A stretch of 64,000 nt of DNA, taken from the NCBI GenBank assembly GCA_034620365.1, contig JAQGEQ010000151.1:1-64000 (forward strand), read 5' to 3'. Position 1 is the first letter of the stretch, and the number at the start of each line of letters is the position of its first letter. Shown here one piece after another: positions 11,720 to 25,950 of this stretch. A program made the translations under genes and the position numbers. The notes under the pieces were generated by a model, which was not told where the DNA came from, ran no database searches, and saw nothing but the letters and a program-made list of their open reading frames with translations. The DNA comes from Pegea sp. RAD2-039 (lineage: Eukaryota; Chordata; Thaliacea; Salpida; Salpidae).

Positions 11720-11735
11720 GGTTCTTCTCAGAACC
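11720..11735 (+). promoter_or_regulatory. Histone mRNA 3' stem-loop (H1)
   Basis: GGTTCTTCTCAGAACC, 20 bp after the stop. The loop is TCTC-type rather than TTTT, but the stem is intact. Confidence 0.88.
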
Positions 11736-12089
11736 ACCAAATTATAAAGTTTTAACTAAATTTGAATTAACAACCATTATCATAACTTTGTTTGATAACT
11801 TACAAGTATTTCAAACCGATATAACCATCTTTATTTAGCATTTCATCTACAGATGAGGTTTTTCGTTAACTTGTCGCTGCTATTTATGTTATAATTAGTA
11901 TTTACAAGAGTTCGTGTAAAATTTAGCTTGATTTATTATTTACTTTAGTTATTAAATATTTGATCCTCATCATTTTAATTACTGATAATTTCTTCAACAT
12001 TTAAAATACTACTTTGAGTTGATTAGGTAGTGTGGTGTAACTTTTAGAATACAAATTTTAAATAATAAAAGAACATTTTTGGTTTAAGT

Positions 12090-12105
12090 GGTTCTCAAAA
12101 GAACC
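12090..12105 (-). promoter_or_regulatory. Histone mRNA 3' stem-loop (H2A copy 1)
   Basis: On the minus strand GGTTCTTTTGAGAACC, downstream of the H2A stop at 12124. Confidence 0.9.
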
Positions 12106-12123
12106 TTACATTCGACTAACAAT

Positions 12124-12540
<417 letters not shown>

Positions 12541-12573
12541 TCACTTTGAGTTTTCTAATAAATGTTGAATTTG

Positions 12574-12587
12574 CAGACGTACTCGAA
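12574..12587. promoter_or_regulatory. Histone promoter box CAGACGTACTCGAA (H2A copy 1)
   Basis: About 70 bp upstream of the H2A ATG, with a TATATA-like stretch (about 12521-12530) between it and the start. Confidence 0.65.
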
Positions 12588-13190
12588 GTACACTTTTGTA
12601 AGTTAGCAATCTGAATAAAACATTTCTCTTGATACACTCAGTTATAAAATCTTATTTACAATAATCAACAATTAAATTTTTGTTTTTAGAAATAACCTGA
12701 TGTCAGTTGTTTGAGTTCTTTTTATAGATGCATAATAATTATCAGTAATAAAGTTACAATATTTGAATGTTTGTGCCAACTACTTGAAAACTAGATTTCA
12801 TGAGTCACCAATATTTATTTACAAAAAGAGTCAATCAATCTAATATTGTTAAAAAACTTTCAAAAAATTAGTTTTATTTTAATGATATTCTTTTATTCTA
12901 ATTAATTAAAGTAATTTTCTTTTGAAGTATATAGCTACTTTCAATAAACCAATTTAATCATAATCTTATACCCACCAGAAATAACTTTTTACAATTTAAA
13001 GAAACGACTGACTAGTAACTTTAACTGGAATAGTTAGTTTTTGTCAAAGTTAATATACTGATATCCAGAAATATAAATTATCTAAAGTAAAGTAAGAATA
13101 ATTTCAAAATGTTATTAAAATTTCTTAAATTATCATTTATTGTGTTCTTGGACCTAATATTTTAAATTTAACTACAAAAACAAACATAGC
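12588..13190. other. H2A-H4 spacer, no gene seen
   Basis: About 600 bp of AT-rich spacer between two minus-strand histone genes, with no coding frame or known RNA. Confidence 0.5.
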
Positions 13191-13202
13191 TAATATATAA
13201 GT

Positions 13203-13218
13203 GGTCCTTAAAAGGACC
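13203..13218 (-). promoter_or_regulatory. Histone mRNA 3' stem-loop (H4 copy 2)
   Basis: On the minus strand GGTCCTTTTAAGGACC. The stem is as in H4 copy 1, with one changed loop base. Confidence 0.88.
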
Positions 13219-13232
13219 TGGGTTAGTGCAGC

Positions 13233-13553
<321 letters not shown>

Positions 13554-13612
13554 TTATAGTTCAGTTGGTTATGACATTGTAAGTTGAAGTCATCATTTTA
13601 TATATAAAATTT

Positions 13613-13624
13613 CAGACGTAACGA
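13613..13624. promoter_or_regulatory. Histone promoter box CAGACGTAACGA (H4 copy 2)
   Basis: About 70 bp upstream of the ATG, the same spacing and sequence as at H4 copy 1. Confidence 0.65.
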
Positions 13625-13629
13625 AATGT

Positions 13630-14170
13630 TCAAACTACTGCCTCTAGTGTTGAACAAATTCTTTGAAACTTTTGTCGATTTTTGTAAATTAAGTTTTAAA
13701 TGGATTATTTCTGTAAAAACTGTTTTTTTTTAGTAACATCTGTAAATACTTACAACTTAGTGTCAATAACCAGTAAACACTTATTTTACTTAATAAAACG
13801 TTTCTTAACTTGTCTGTTACTTCTAAACAGCAATTTATTTATACTTTATTTTATCAAATAACAAAGATTTAAGAAGTTAATAACAAATGAAAACGTTTTT
13901 ACATTAATTAAAAAATTTTTATCACAATTTAAACATGTTGAAAAAATCTTGGAAAAATTTTTACAGTATTTTTGAAAAGCTTTAAACGTGGTGGGTTGAC
14001 ATCAACACTAAGTCTTAGCTTTTACATATATGGAAAAATAACTGATAATCATCTTTAAAACTTTCAATTACTATACAACTCTTTCAAAATTGTAAATTTT
14101 TATTCAACAAAATGTTTTACATCGAAACCTTATTTTTAACAAGAAAAAACATACTAAGAAAAAATTTTGA
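13630..14170. other. H4-H2B spacer, no gene seen
   Basis: AT-rich spacer with no coding frame or repeat recognised. Confidence 0.5.
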
Positions 14171-14176
14171 ATAAGT

Positions 14177-14192
14177 GGTTCTAAAAAGAACC
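14177..14192 (-). promoter_or_regulatory. Histone mRNA 3' stem-loop (H2B copy 2)
   Basis: On the minus strand GGTTCTTTTTAGAACC, identical to that of H2B copy 1. Confidence 0.9.
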
Positions 14193-14211
14193 TGGTTTCA
14201 ATAAAAACAAT

Positions 14212-14571
14212 TTATTTGGAGCTAGTATATTTGGTAACAGCTTTAGTTCCTTCTGAAACTGCATGCTTGGCTAATTCTCCTGGCAACAAAAGTCTTACTG
14301 CTGTTTGAATCTCACGACTACTGATAGTTGAACGTTTGTTGTAGTTGGCCAAGCGTGAAGCTTCAGCTGCAATACGTTCAAAGATATCATTGACAAATGA
14401 ATTCATGATACTCATAGCTTTACTAGAAATTCCAGTATCAGGATGAACTTGCTTCAACACTTTGTAAACATAAATACTGAAACTTTCCTTTCGACGAGCC
14501 TTGCGCTTCTTAGGCTTATCAGTTGGTGCAACTGACTTAACTGCTTTCTTACTTCCTTTTGATGCGACCAT
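14212..14571 (-). CDS. H2B: Histone H2B (copy 2)
   Basis: A 119-residue H2B identical in protein sequence to copy 1. The start is the ATG at 14569-14571 giving MVASKGSKK, as in copy 1; an upstream in-frame ATG 15 codons earlier lies in the leader and has no counterpart at copy 1. It is divergently paired with H2A copy 2 (395 bp between ATGs), and TTCGAC..CGTCTG boxes for each gene lie between them. The promoter from the TATATAAA to the box is almost identical, inverted, to that of copy 1. That points to an inverted duplication or ongoing gene conversion. Confidence 0.97.
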   Translation of the reverse strand: MVASKGSKKAVKSVAPTDKPKKRKARRKESFSIYVYKVLKQVHPDTGISSKAMSIMNSFVNDIFERIAAEASRLANYNKRSTISSREIQTAVRLLLPGELAKHAVSEGTKAVTKYTSSK

Positions 14572-14661
14572 GATGAACGAATAATCTGAAGTAGTAATAA
14601 GTCCGCTTACTTGCATTTATATAGCTTTAGTTTATGGTAATAAGTAACAGACTAGTTCTTC

Positions 14662-14675
14662 TTCGACAACGTCTG
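14662..14675. promoter_or_regulatory. Histone promoter box, inverted (H2B copy 2)
   Basis: TTCGACAACGTCTG, the reverse complement of the copy 1 box at 6969-6982, about 90 bp upstream of the ATG in transcript orientation. Confidence 0.65.
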
Positions 14676-14875
14676 TAAATGTACATTTATAAATTTTATA
14701 AAAGTTTAAAATATGGATACTGATAATGAAATCATCATCTTCAATTGCAACTTTAGACTTGCATTCAAAACTTTACTTACTATTAATATAACTATGATGA
14801 GTAAATTTTTCGACTAAAATTTTTTGCGGCTAACTATTTAAATTTTTTCTTAAGTTTATACGAAGCATTTATTGA

Positions 14876-15346
<471 letters not shown>

Positions 15347-15349
15347 GTT

Positions 15350-17270
15350 GTGTTCTATATTCGAGGCTTTGAAAACACTATCTACTGTCTCCTTACTTTT
15401 ACCAAACAATGGCCTCAAATATTTTCAGTTTTTCTTATTTATTTTTATTTAATTTTTATGTTGATGGGTGATTGCAGTTAAAGCAAATAAATAAATTTTT
15501 GTTTAATTTGATGGTGATCATATTTTAACCAAATAAGAGGCATTATCCAAAGATTAAATGTTTTGAATTGATTTGGTTAATCAAAAAATTGTCCAAATAA
15601 CAACTTTCCTGTAAAAGTTTTATAACTAAATTTATTGTTTGTAAAAAATACTTGAAAAAGTTTTATAGAAATAACTTCAATTCGGTTATAAGACTTATGT
15701 TTATTAAAATTGCAAAATATCGAAAAGTTAATGATTTTTCCGGAACAATTTCATCTGAAGTGGAAACAATAAAAGCGAAACATATTTACTTTTTCAGATT
15801 ATACTATGAAGTGCTTTGTAAGGCTTCATAAGATTACAGATGTTGATGCAGATAAAGTATCAAAGCTGAACAGCATAGAAAAGAAACCAACAGTTTTATT
15901 ATTCATCAGTTATTTCACGATAGAGTAAACCAGTTATGATTTTCTGGTATGTTTGCAGGATACTACAGAAAATAGTACATTTTAATTCTGAAGAAAAATT
16001 CACATTTAAATTTCTGCTTCTATTAAGTTAATATGATTTACTGCAGCAGATGAATTGGGTTTCTGTTATGGTAAAGAATAAGTTTTTAAAGTAGATTTAA
16101 ATCTAATCTCAAAAGAGTTTATTTTCATAAATAACTTTACTGCAGCTTAAAATCATTTTATCTTTTCAGTAAACATCACTGACACAAATAAATTGCTGAA
16201 AAAAGGTTGTAATTGAAAGCAATTTTTATTAAATAGAACATTAAATTAGTACTTTTGAGATTATTCTGACACTAACAATTTGTTTTCTATTTATTCGTGT
16301 AGTTTTATATGATCATTTAACTTTAAACTAAAAAAGTTGTTTTTAAACCTTTAGATTTTTTAACAATCTTTAAAAAATTTTATATTTAAAACATTCTTTG
16401 TTTTTCAATCATTGATTTCGTAAAAAGTGAAAAAAATATACTTTTTTAAATATAAAGATAAAAGTGATTTGCAAAGCACTGTTGTAACATGAATGATTAA
16501 CTTCTATCTAGTTTTTATGTCAAAATCGATTTTAATTCTGAACTGGAAAAGCTCTCACAACCAATTCAAATATTAAAAAGATTGAAAATTTAAACCCACA
16601 TGATTTTCCTTTTATTATTATGCATTGAAAAGAAAGTCGTATTTTGTACGGATTAAGTTGTTGATTCACTTAAACCCTGTTTACAATCATTATAATTGTC
16701 AAGTAACTCATCTTTTTGTGACTAATATTACTTTTAAATTTGATTAATCGTTAATTCAACTTGTTTCAGTTTGATCTTATCTCAGTTTCTATGTTTCATT
16801 AAGTAAATGATTATCTTATGAGTTTTAGATTATATAAAGACATAAAAAATACAGTTTTAGTTGCTGACTTCTTAGAAAGTAAAAGTTTATTTACAAAACT
16901 TGTAAAAATTCAGCTTATACTCTCAAAAAGACAACATTTTTCTGTAGAACATGTTTCTGTAGATTGATTTTAATATCCGAAAATATCTTACAACTTTTTG
17001 ATCAAATTAATTTGTGCTTTTGTGCTTCATGCCAAAAACATATTTCATCAAACCAAACAAACACAAAATCTATAAATAATCTTTCTCGTTTGTTTTTACT
17101 AACCTATATTTTTGTAATTTTGTGAATTTCTTTACTTAAACTGGAATCACTGAGAACATTTTCGCTGCCTTAAATTTTCAATTTTATTTCTTTTCAAATT
17201 TTCATCTCGAAATTAATATGAAGAATTTTTCTCCACATGGTGGCGGTAGTGGACGGTGAAATAGTCGATA
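15350..17270. other. Intergenic DNA, no gene seen
   Basis: About 1.9 kb of AT-rich sequence right of the histone cluster. I see no exon series, RNA gene or clear repeat. Confidence 0.55.
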
Positions 17271-17276
17271 TAAACG

Positions 17277-20200
17277 CTACTGACGACTTTTTGGTCTTTT
17301 GACACGCTTCAAATTACCCTTCAGTATCTTTTGTTTGTTTTCTTCTGAAGATGTCTTAGAAACAGAAGATGGTTTCTTCACAGAACTCCTAAAAACAATA
17401 ATTTTAATTCTAAAATCGAAATTGGGATTTTATAATCACCTTGATTGATTAAAACTCTTTCCTCGAGTCATCCAGACTCCTAATGCAGATGCAGCTCTTC
17501 CCGCCATCGTCTTTTCGCTCCAACTATAATTATAAAGTCTCGACAAAGCGTTCCGAATCTTCTTCTTTTCTTTATGACGTAGTTGCTTCCGTTCAGTGAC
17601 GTCATTAGTTTGTTTTCGAAGATTCTGAAATCGGGATTCGATCTTTAGTTTGATTTGAACACTTCGTGACGTCATCCAATTCTGATCTAATATCGTCAAA
17701 TCATTATCACGGATCGCTCTTTCGAGCACATTGTTGTTGCCACGTGACGCTCGAAGCGCCCAATCAACTCGATCTTTGCCATGACGACGAGTAGCAGAAT
17801 TATTGACCAAATTTGGAGTTGATCGCGTCGCCGCCTTTTCCATCGCTCTTGACAACGCCATCTTACGACGAGATGATTCTTGATAAATTGTTTGAGATTC
17901 GAGATGTTTGAGATGACGTAATCGAATCGCGACTGCTTCTTCATTGCTTCCAGTACGTTTAATTGAACGTGGTCTGCTGACGTCATTGACAAATCGCGCA
18001 TACGATGACGTCAAGACTTCAGCAAATTGATAGGGAAGTTGAAGATCTTCTTCTATAAAGATCTGTTCTTCATCTGGTTTCAAGGATCGATTTTCATCTT
18101 TATACTTAATCCTCATCGCTTCCAAATCTTTCCATTCTGTTTCTTCTTCTGACGTCATCTCTTCTTCATCATCAGTAAAGATTGATTCATTATCTGATAT
18201 AATGACGGCATCATCTTCATCATCAATGACGTCATCATCAATGACGTCATTATCTTCATCAATAAAGACACCAATAACATTCTGCTGTTTCATCATTTGA
18301 AGAGCTGTAGAAGTAGTTTTCCCTTTTTTGATGACGTCACGACTAACTTCTGGTGGCTTCGTGCTTTCAGCTTCTCGACACTTCCTACGAGTCTCAGCTG
18401 ATCTCACAGCTTGACGTGATGGAAGAGCGTTGCCTTGGAGACACATTGCTGCAAGTGATGTGGATGGTGACGACATCAGTTGTCTGTTGTCAACACGCCG
18501 GCTTGCTATTACATGATTGGTCGGAATATTTAATCTCTTGCGCAAGTTAACCATGATGACGTCATTGAGCGAGTGACGTCGTCGAAGTTTGAAGCCATTG
18601 TTGCTGCAGTTGCCGATTTGTAGTTGGTTGCTAGGCAACAAAGCGTTTTGTGTTGATTGGTCACATGACCGTATATCACTGTTGTCATAACAACAGAAAG
18701 GTCGACGTAAACAGGTAACAGATTCACGATAAGATTGGGCGGTTCTGAAATGAAAAAAAAACAGAAATATTTTAACTATTTAAAAGTTGGAAACCAAAAC
18801 GCCAAAAGCCATTATCGTAATTTTGAGGTGACGCTTTTGAAATTTTAATGAGGAGATCTCTTTTGTGTTTAGATTAATATTGTTACAAAATCAACTAAAT
18901 TATCCACTATCGGAAATATAGTAATGACATCACAACCATTGAAAGCTGTATCCACTCGTAGTTGAGTATTTGAAAACTTTTGTGAACTTGTACTTACTGA
19001 AACACTTATCTAAATACAATTTGTTAAAAGCTTAAGTTGTCTTTGGAGGAATTTCATGAAAGATTTATGGAGCTTTGTATTAATCCGTAATCATTGTAAA
19101 AGATTCTTATTACAAATCAACTTTGAAACACTTTTTTATTCATTTGCTTTATTTAATTTGTTGGTTTTGAATTGTGTTTTATTGTCGAACTTATATTGAT
19201 AAGATCAATTTTTTATTCTTTAGCTCAATTTAATTATTTACAAAAATTTTTACAAACACAAAATAATAACATTTTAATTTTCAGACATCACAAAATTTAT
19301 TGCAATTTTATATAAATTCAATCTTGCTTATCTATTTATACAATAAATTTTCACCGCGGTCTTATTTGCTGATATTGTCTACTTCCATCTGAGTTTGGCT
19401 TCCATTTCTGAAGATAGCTTGTTGTAAGCAGAGGTTGATCTCTTTTTATTCCATTTGAGTCTATCATTAACATCTTTCAAAATGCTAGGATCTTAAAATA
19501 AATTATTTCTAAGCTTTTATCTGAATAATAAAAAGAACTTTAAACAAAATATATTCTTGTTACATTTAACTAAATAATTAAGAATTATATTTAGTAATAA
19601 ATACTCGATAACATAAATATTTGTTTTACAAACTTTTGACAACTCTGAAATACATGTCAAATATAATAACAAAAGTTTTTCAATAAAATTAAAAACCTCA
19701 CAAACAACCCTAACATTTAATGCATCCAAAATTATTTGAAATTAGAGTTATTTAGATATCACACAAAAAATTATAAATTAACTTTTGTATAAATGCATCA
19801 ACTTCGATTTTTATCTGCATACTCTTTTGGAATATAGATCCTTATCTCTTTTTAATGAACTTTCAACTACACTTTCAAATTCTCATAAAGTAGATTTATC
19901 AAGATGTTATAACTATTGACAAAAACTTTGCTGACCAAATATTTGTTTTTAAATAGTTTATTTGATATTAAACATAAAAATACTTTCAATTGTTGGTCAA
20001 AACTGAAAACGTTTCTCAATCTCAAATAAAATAAATTATTGAAACATTTTGTAAATCATCAGAAAAAGTTTTTAAAAACCTTAACAGTTCACTTATGCTT
20101 TGTGTATAAAGCTCAAATTGAAAAAGAGAATTTTAAACTGATCCTACTTTTATAATTACTTGAACCAAATAATTCAAATTCGATCTTTGACACAAAACTA

Positions 20201-20413
20201 AAAGTTTTTTTTTCAATTGTTTGCTAAGAACTTTATTACTGAAAATAATCTAACTAACTTCGACTACTAAGTCAAAGCACTTAAGCGTCTTGTTGACTTC
20301 TGTGGCAACCACTTATAAAACAAGCACTTCATTCAACTTTTAGCAAATCAAGATGAAAAGAATCATGATCTTAAGATTGATTTTAAGAAGAAGATCAGCT
20401 TAAAGTGTTTACT
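17277..20413 (-). CDS. Unrecognised protein with acidic centre and basic flanks (5' end uncertain)
   Basis: Exons join in frame as 17277-17388, 17440-18744 and 19383-19491 (minus), with a 51-bp last intron. The large exon is open to a T-rich acceptor at 18744, so its true N-terminus is upstream. A further exon ending at 20413 (reading DVKKQDRAYVFAQSRQ) fits the phase but is weakly supported; I found no certain start codon. The product is over 500 residues. It has a basic N-terminal part, a strongly acidic stretch (DEDNDVIDDDVIDDEDDAV.., TDDEEEMTSEEETEW), then a long helical, Arg/Lys-rich region (for example NALSRLYNYSWSEKTMAGRAASALG) and a K/S-rich C-terminus. I recognise no domain. Nine TGACGTCA octamers fall in the large exon. 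A charged scaffold or nuclear protein is possible, but that is a guess. Confidence 0.7.
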
Positions 20414-21890
20414 TTGACGACTTTGTGCAAATACATATGCGCGATCTTGTTTTTTGACGTCATCAATGGTTATACATCTATTATACTTTTTTTTATTAAC
20501 GTTTGTAGTTTAGATCTTTGTAGTTTATACAGCTGATTTCAAAAACTATCATACTTTTGGAAGTAAATTAATTTTAAAATTTTATTTTTGTTGTTTTTTT
20601 ACAATATGATTTATGAAATAAACTTTTTAAAGTCTATTTTATAAGCTTCGAAAATTAAATGAATAAAAGTTTACTTTTCTGATTTTGATTTCAATATCAA
20701 TAGAGTTTGGTTTATATAATCTTTCATAAACCTTATCAAGTTCTTATCTTAATTTTATGAGTAAAAATTTCCACTGAAAATCAAACTTGTGTTGACAGTG
20801 TATATATCTAAATCAGTAATGACGTATGCTGCTCATAAAATAAGAACTTGTAGAATTGAATTATGACAAGTTTTAGTTACGTAGTTAGTGACTTGCAAAC
20901 GGGCCCTATAATTTCTCAGAAACTATAATTAGTAGCTCTAATAACCTTTAGTTTTAGTCTTTTAATAATTTTTATTTTCTATTTTCAACGTACATTTATA
21001 TGAAACTTTATCAAAAGTATTATTGAACAAAACTAAGCAATAAAAAATATTCATTAAAAAATAAAGTTGAAGCTGAACAAACATTCATTTACAATTTGAA
21101 TGACATTAAAGAACACAGCTGTATAAAAACAAATTTCAAAAATCGTCGATACCTAATTGTCCTCTCATGGTTTTCCAAATTTGTTTTTATTCTGGTAAAC
21201 TATTCATTTCTAATTTATAATAAATATTATTTCCATACATTTGATGTAAATACAAAAAAATTGAAATTCAGCTGTCACTACTATATACGAAAGTTTTTGA
21301 AAAACTCTTAGAAGCATTAATATAAAATTTATATTATTATTATTTTGAAGCATTTAAATATATTGATGGGTTGTTTCGAAGGTTAAAAAAATACATTAAA
21401 ACTTTAAAATCTATTTCAAAATTTATTTACATTAAAAATTTACATTAAAAGTTTACTTTAAAATTATTCTTTAAATATATCACAACGTTTTTTTGTAACA
21501 AGTTTTCTTTAAAAATACTTTGATTTCAATAATTTATTTTCCTAGTTAGTATTTTTTAACTAATTTCAATTTGAATCTCTTAATATAAAGATTGAATGAA
21601 TTATAGTTTCTGTTGTTTATCTAATTTTCAAGATTATATAAAGTTACACTTTTTTTAAGATCTAATGAGTTTAAATTGAATTAAATTTTGCTAAAAACTA
21701 TAAAATCAAAGCAAAAAATCAATGCTAAAAATAAGTAGACCCTCAAAAACCAACTAGTACTTATACCTGTTTCCAGTTTAGGGGAAAACCCTTCATGATA
21801 CTTAAATTTTTTGTACTTAATTTAAACTACTAAATAAAGTTTAGATGGTTTTGTAGAATGTTCTGTCTTAGTTTAAAAACTACCCCTTGT
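19500..21890. other. AT-rich DNA between the minus-strand gene and the K2P gene
   Basis: Part (to about 20413) may be intron of the minus-strand gene. The rest has no gene that I can support. Frames of about 70 codons at 19517-19729 and 21096-21311 lack coding character. Confidence 0.45.
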
Positions 21891-21900
21891 AAGTTAAAGC

Positions 21901-24900
21901 ATGACAATGAAGTATAAAACCCTTTTTTTACTTATTACTTGTTATTTTATCTATTTATTGCTTGGTGCATTAGTTTTTTATGTATTAGAGTTTTCAGAAG
22001 CTCAAAGCCAGTGTGATAAAGCAAAAAGTTTTTTTACGAAATTGAATGAAACATATTCATATGAAAATTTTACTACTATGATTGAAGTAAGTCTTTTACT
22101 GATATTTTATCATATATGACTAGCTTATAATGACTATTTCTACTTTTATTATTTACTTTTAATCTCTAATTATTGTATTAAATTAAAAACTTTAAAGTTT
22201 TTTTACTTTATTCTTTCTTTCAGAGGTTTTTAGTGAATGTGGTATTATGTAACCTTAAAATATCTGTTTACTCAAATATCATTTAATCTTTGTTTTAAAA
22301 TAAATATATTTAGATTTGATATGGATAATTAAATATATATTTTACTGATTCTTCAAAAAAATTATATAATATTTATATAATAATACATATAATAAATACT
22401 TGATAACTTTATGATGAGATTTTTTAATTTAAATGTTAATTTGCTCTTCAACCTAATTCTTATAAAGATAAAAATCCATAATTTAATATTTTATTCAATT
22501 AGTTGAAAAAGTAGAATTATGTAGTAACTGATTATATAACTTTCACAAATTACTTATCAATTTTTCAATAATTTATTTAATTATTTGTAGAGCTTATTAA
22601 GAACTTTCTCAATTTTTAATATATTTATAAGAAATAGATTATATTATCATGCTGCTCATAAAACTTTAATTTTATATAACTTTTAAGAATATGACTTGTT
22701 GTATATACTTAATAGAAAAATGGAATATTTAGTTTCATATCTTTTTATTTAATTTCTACTTCCAAATTTTTTATGTAAATGTTTCTACCATATTACAATA
22801 AATCTGAATTTTTGTAATTTTTCTCTTTGCTTCTTAAGATGTTTAAATGATATATTATGTTAGATAATTCTAATAAACTCTATAAAACTTTTAGGTAGTT
22901 TATAAGTTTTATCAGTCTGGTATACAATTCAGAGATGGTGAAGTATTATGCCAAGAGAACTGGGATTATTCATCTTGTATATTTTTTGCTGGCACAATAA
23001 TCACCACAATAGGTTTGTTTCAATCATTAATTGATCAGTTTTCTGATCTAACTTTTTATTTAATAAATTACTGAATGAAGAATCATATGATTCGATATTT
23101 TATACTTATCAAGGCAATAATGTTGAAAAATAATAGAATATTTGTAAAAATCAATTTATCTAAATGTTCAACTTATTAATTTAACAGTGAAAATAATTAG
23201 TTTTCACAAAATGAAATTTTTATAAAAAATATTTTCTCATACAAGGAAATTATCAATAGGTTATGGCCATTTAGTACCTTCAACCCCTCAAAGTAAAGCT
23301 TTTTGTGTGGTTTTTGCTTTGATTGGAATTCCTATTTTCACGATCATGTTTAGTGCATTAGGTGATATATTCGGTGATTACATGCAATTATTTATGGATC
23401 GTATGGAGAGATTGGTATGATTAAAAATTCATGATTATAATCTTAGCTTTAAAAAAATATGAATAAAATAATTAAATTTAAAAGGAATTTTCTAGCAATA
23501 AAGCTTACATTTAATTGCTTGTAAAAATACTTGAGTTCTTGAATAAAATATAAATTTGTTATTTATCAAATTTCTACATAAATATTTCCTTTCTAGTTTT
23601 ACTTTTCAATTATAATTCCAAGTGAAGACAGTTTCATTGTTTTTATTGAGAAACTTTAAAAGTAAATATTTAACTGAAGTCTTGTTTAGTTTCATATTTA
23701 ATGATTGAAATCTGTTTAATCTTTAAATACTTTTACCTTCACTACAACAGTTATTTACGTTTTGCTAAGAGCTTTGTGCTAATAGATAATTTTAAAGAAT
23801 TCTTATTTATGTCTTCAATCTTAGTTTAATTTAATAAGTTGTTTAGAAACTATTTTTACCAAAATATTTTTCTCGCTGAAAATTAGTAGTTTTTAGTAAA
23901 CTAACTTGAAAATATTATCCATTTTTACCACTACACATTATTCAAGCTTCTAGTTCCACTTATCCACTGCGTCATTTCCGATTATCGTGTCTTAAACGAT
24001 ACGCTTACGAGTTTCAAATATTTCATTTACTGGTAGTGCTTCTGTTTCAAAATTCTTGGTTAAGTTTTATATAAAATTTCAGTTTTGTAAAATATAATTG
24101 AATAAATATCCAGTTTTATGATAACTACAATCTTAAGTAGCTATTAATTATTAACAGTTTTAAAAAGCCACCAGAGAATTTGAAGTAAGTTAGTATTTGT
24201 ATTGATGTTGTAAGTATCACATACTTGTATCATTCTTAAACATATGTTCAATAAACAAACAAACTTGTGAGTATTTGACAAGAAACTAAATTGTACTTCA
24301 GAGTAATAATAAAGATGGTTTTAACAAAAAGAAGAAGAAGAGACATGCTTGGATTCTACTCTTTGTATTTGGGAGTCTTGGTTTTATCTTATTCTGTTTG
24401 TTTCCTTCAATTATATTTAGTTCTGTAGAGAAATGGGAGCTTACCGATTCACTTTACTTTACTATTATCACTTTGACTACTGTTGGTTTTGGTGATTATG
24501 TACCAGGTAATATATATTTAATAATTAAACTTAAACAACAAAAGTTTATTTTCAAAACTTTTCAAATCTAATAAAATGAAAAATTCCAGGTAGTCAAACA
24601 ACGGAAATTTACAGACCTATATATCGTATAATGGTTTATATTTGGATTTTACTAGGGCTTGCTTACACAGCTACTTTCCTAAAAGTTATTTCTCTTTATT
24701 TAATCAAACGTGGTAAGAAATTTGTGAAAAGTTTTCTGAGAAAAAATAATAATTAACTTTTTTAGTTTGACGTAAAAGTTTCAGTTATATTTTGATGAGT
24801 AATTGAAGTTTATATTTAGTAAAAGAACTTATACAAAACGCAATTGTAGTTGACGTCATTTGGTTATTAGCTATTTTTATCGAAGAAATTTTTAATTTGT

Positions 24901-25072
24901 TTTTAAATTACTTTTAACAGCCGAAGAAATATTCAAGAAGAAACCAATTCCTGATTCTGATCGTTCAAAGAATACAGAAGTTGAATCTAGAGAAATATTA
25001 GAGAATGAAAAATTAAATCAAATTGAAATTGTTTCAAGTACTCCACATAATAATGACATACATGAAGTATAA
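21901..25072 (+). CDS. Two-pore-domain (K2P) potassium channel
   Basis: Six exons: 21901-22086, 22895-23012, 23260-23414, 24302-24506, 24590-24712 and 24921-25072. All phases close, giving 312 residues. The ATG at 21901 has an in-frame stop just upstream. The layout is the K2P one. Transmembrane helix 1 spans about residues 6-28, followed by an extracellular cap region with NET and NFT glycosylation sequons and cysteines. Pore 1 has filter TTIGYG (99-104) and helix 2 is at about 116-138. A lysine-rich intracellular loop precedes helix 3 (about 169-192). Pore 2 has TTVGFGDYVPG (212-222) and helix 4 is at about 235-258. A charged C-terminal tail of 50 residues follows. Two such subunits form a leak K+ channel in the plasma membrane. 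I cannot place it in a named K2P subfamily; introns are larger than in the other genes of the window. Confidence 0.93.
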
Positions 25073-25720
25073 AATATTCTTTCAAATTACACCTTCAAAA
25101 CATTTTTAGTTTTATTTATTTTTTATCATGAAATCTTATTTTTTATTTGATTTATTTGTTGAATCTTTCAACAAACTAACTGGTAACTGACTTATATTTA
25201 GTTGTCTCACTAAAAACTCCTATTATTTCTTACAAGATGTTCTCAGTTTTTCTTCAATTTTTTTACACCAGATTTACTTTTTTATCTTTTATAATCGAAC
25301 ATTTACTTTGAATTAGAATTATGAAGTGGCTTTGGAAATTGTGATCATATTCAAAATACTTTCTGAACAATTAGTGACTTTATACTGATTTTCTTATCAC
25401 TTTTGATCTAAAATTCTAAAATCAAATTATTTTGCTTTTTGAAATCATATTGTGAAACCAAAATAAATAATAGCTGTCGCCAAAAAGTTGATTTTATTGA
25501 AAACGTTGTACTAAGCAATAAGTTGTACTAAGCAATAGTACCAAGGCAACAATATATTATAAACGCTACATAGATTCAGTCAATATTAAATTATTAATTT
25601 GATCCTCAAAAACTTTTATTAAATTTAATTATTTAATAAACATCTTACCAAAAATTACTTTTACATTTCAACAAATTTAACTAATTTGTATAAATCGTGG
25701 AATGTACTGAATCAATTCAA
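25073..25720. other. Intergenic DNA, no gene seen
   Basis: AT-rich, presumably including the 3' UTR of the K2P gene. Contains a short direct repeat (AAGCAATA) near 25515-25540. Confidence 0.45.
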
Positions 25721-25747
25721 CTCTCTAGATTCAATTATCTTTAGATT

Positions 25748-25950
25748 CATCAATAACTTGACGTTGATGATGAGATTTGAACCATCGCATGCAAACCACA
25801 ATCGACTTAACAACTTGTTTATATTTGAAATATAAAACAGAAAACCCCGCTAATGTAAATGTCATTTTTAAACGGGTGCCATGTATTTGTCCACCGTGTG
25901 ACCCTTTCAAAAATACTTCATAAATGAAAGTAACACTGTTAGCTTGATAT
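25748..25950 (-). other. Possible isolated exon, unrecognised
   Basis: A minus-strand open frame with unusually non-AT-rich codons, containing GSHGGQIHGTRLKMT followed by a hydrophobic stretch and a basic segment ending in a stop near 25750. It may be a terminal exon or a relic, and no partner exon was found. A GGTTCAAATCT inside it resembles a tRNA B box but no tRNA fold surrounds it. Confidence 0.2.

Noticed and set aside
14572..14616. N-terminal extension of H2B copy 2
   Set aside because: The in-frame upstream ATG lies in the leader and is not present at the otherwise identical copy 1.
17696..18001. 101-codon alternate minus-strand frame
   Set aside because: Lies inside the 1.3-kb exon of the unrecognised gene, whose frame joins the flanking exons with correct phase.
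19517..19729. 70-codon minus-strand hydrophobic frame
   Set aside because: AT-rich codons typical of chance frames; it does not link in phase to the exons on either side.
25770..25790. GGTTCAAATCT as a tRNA B box
   Set aside because: No A box or acceptor-stem pairing at the right distance on that strand.
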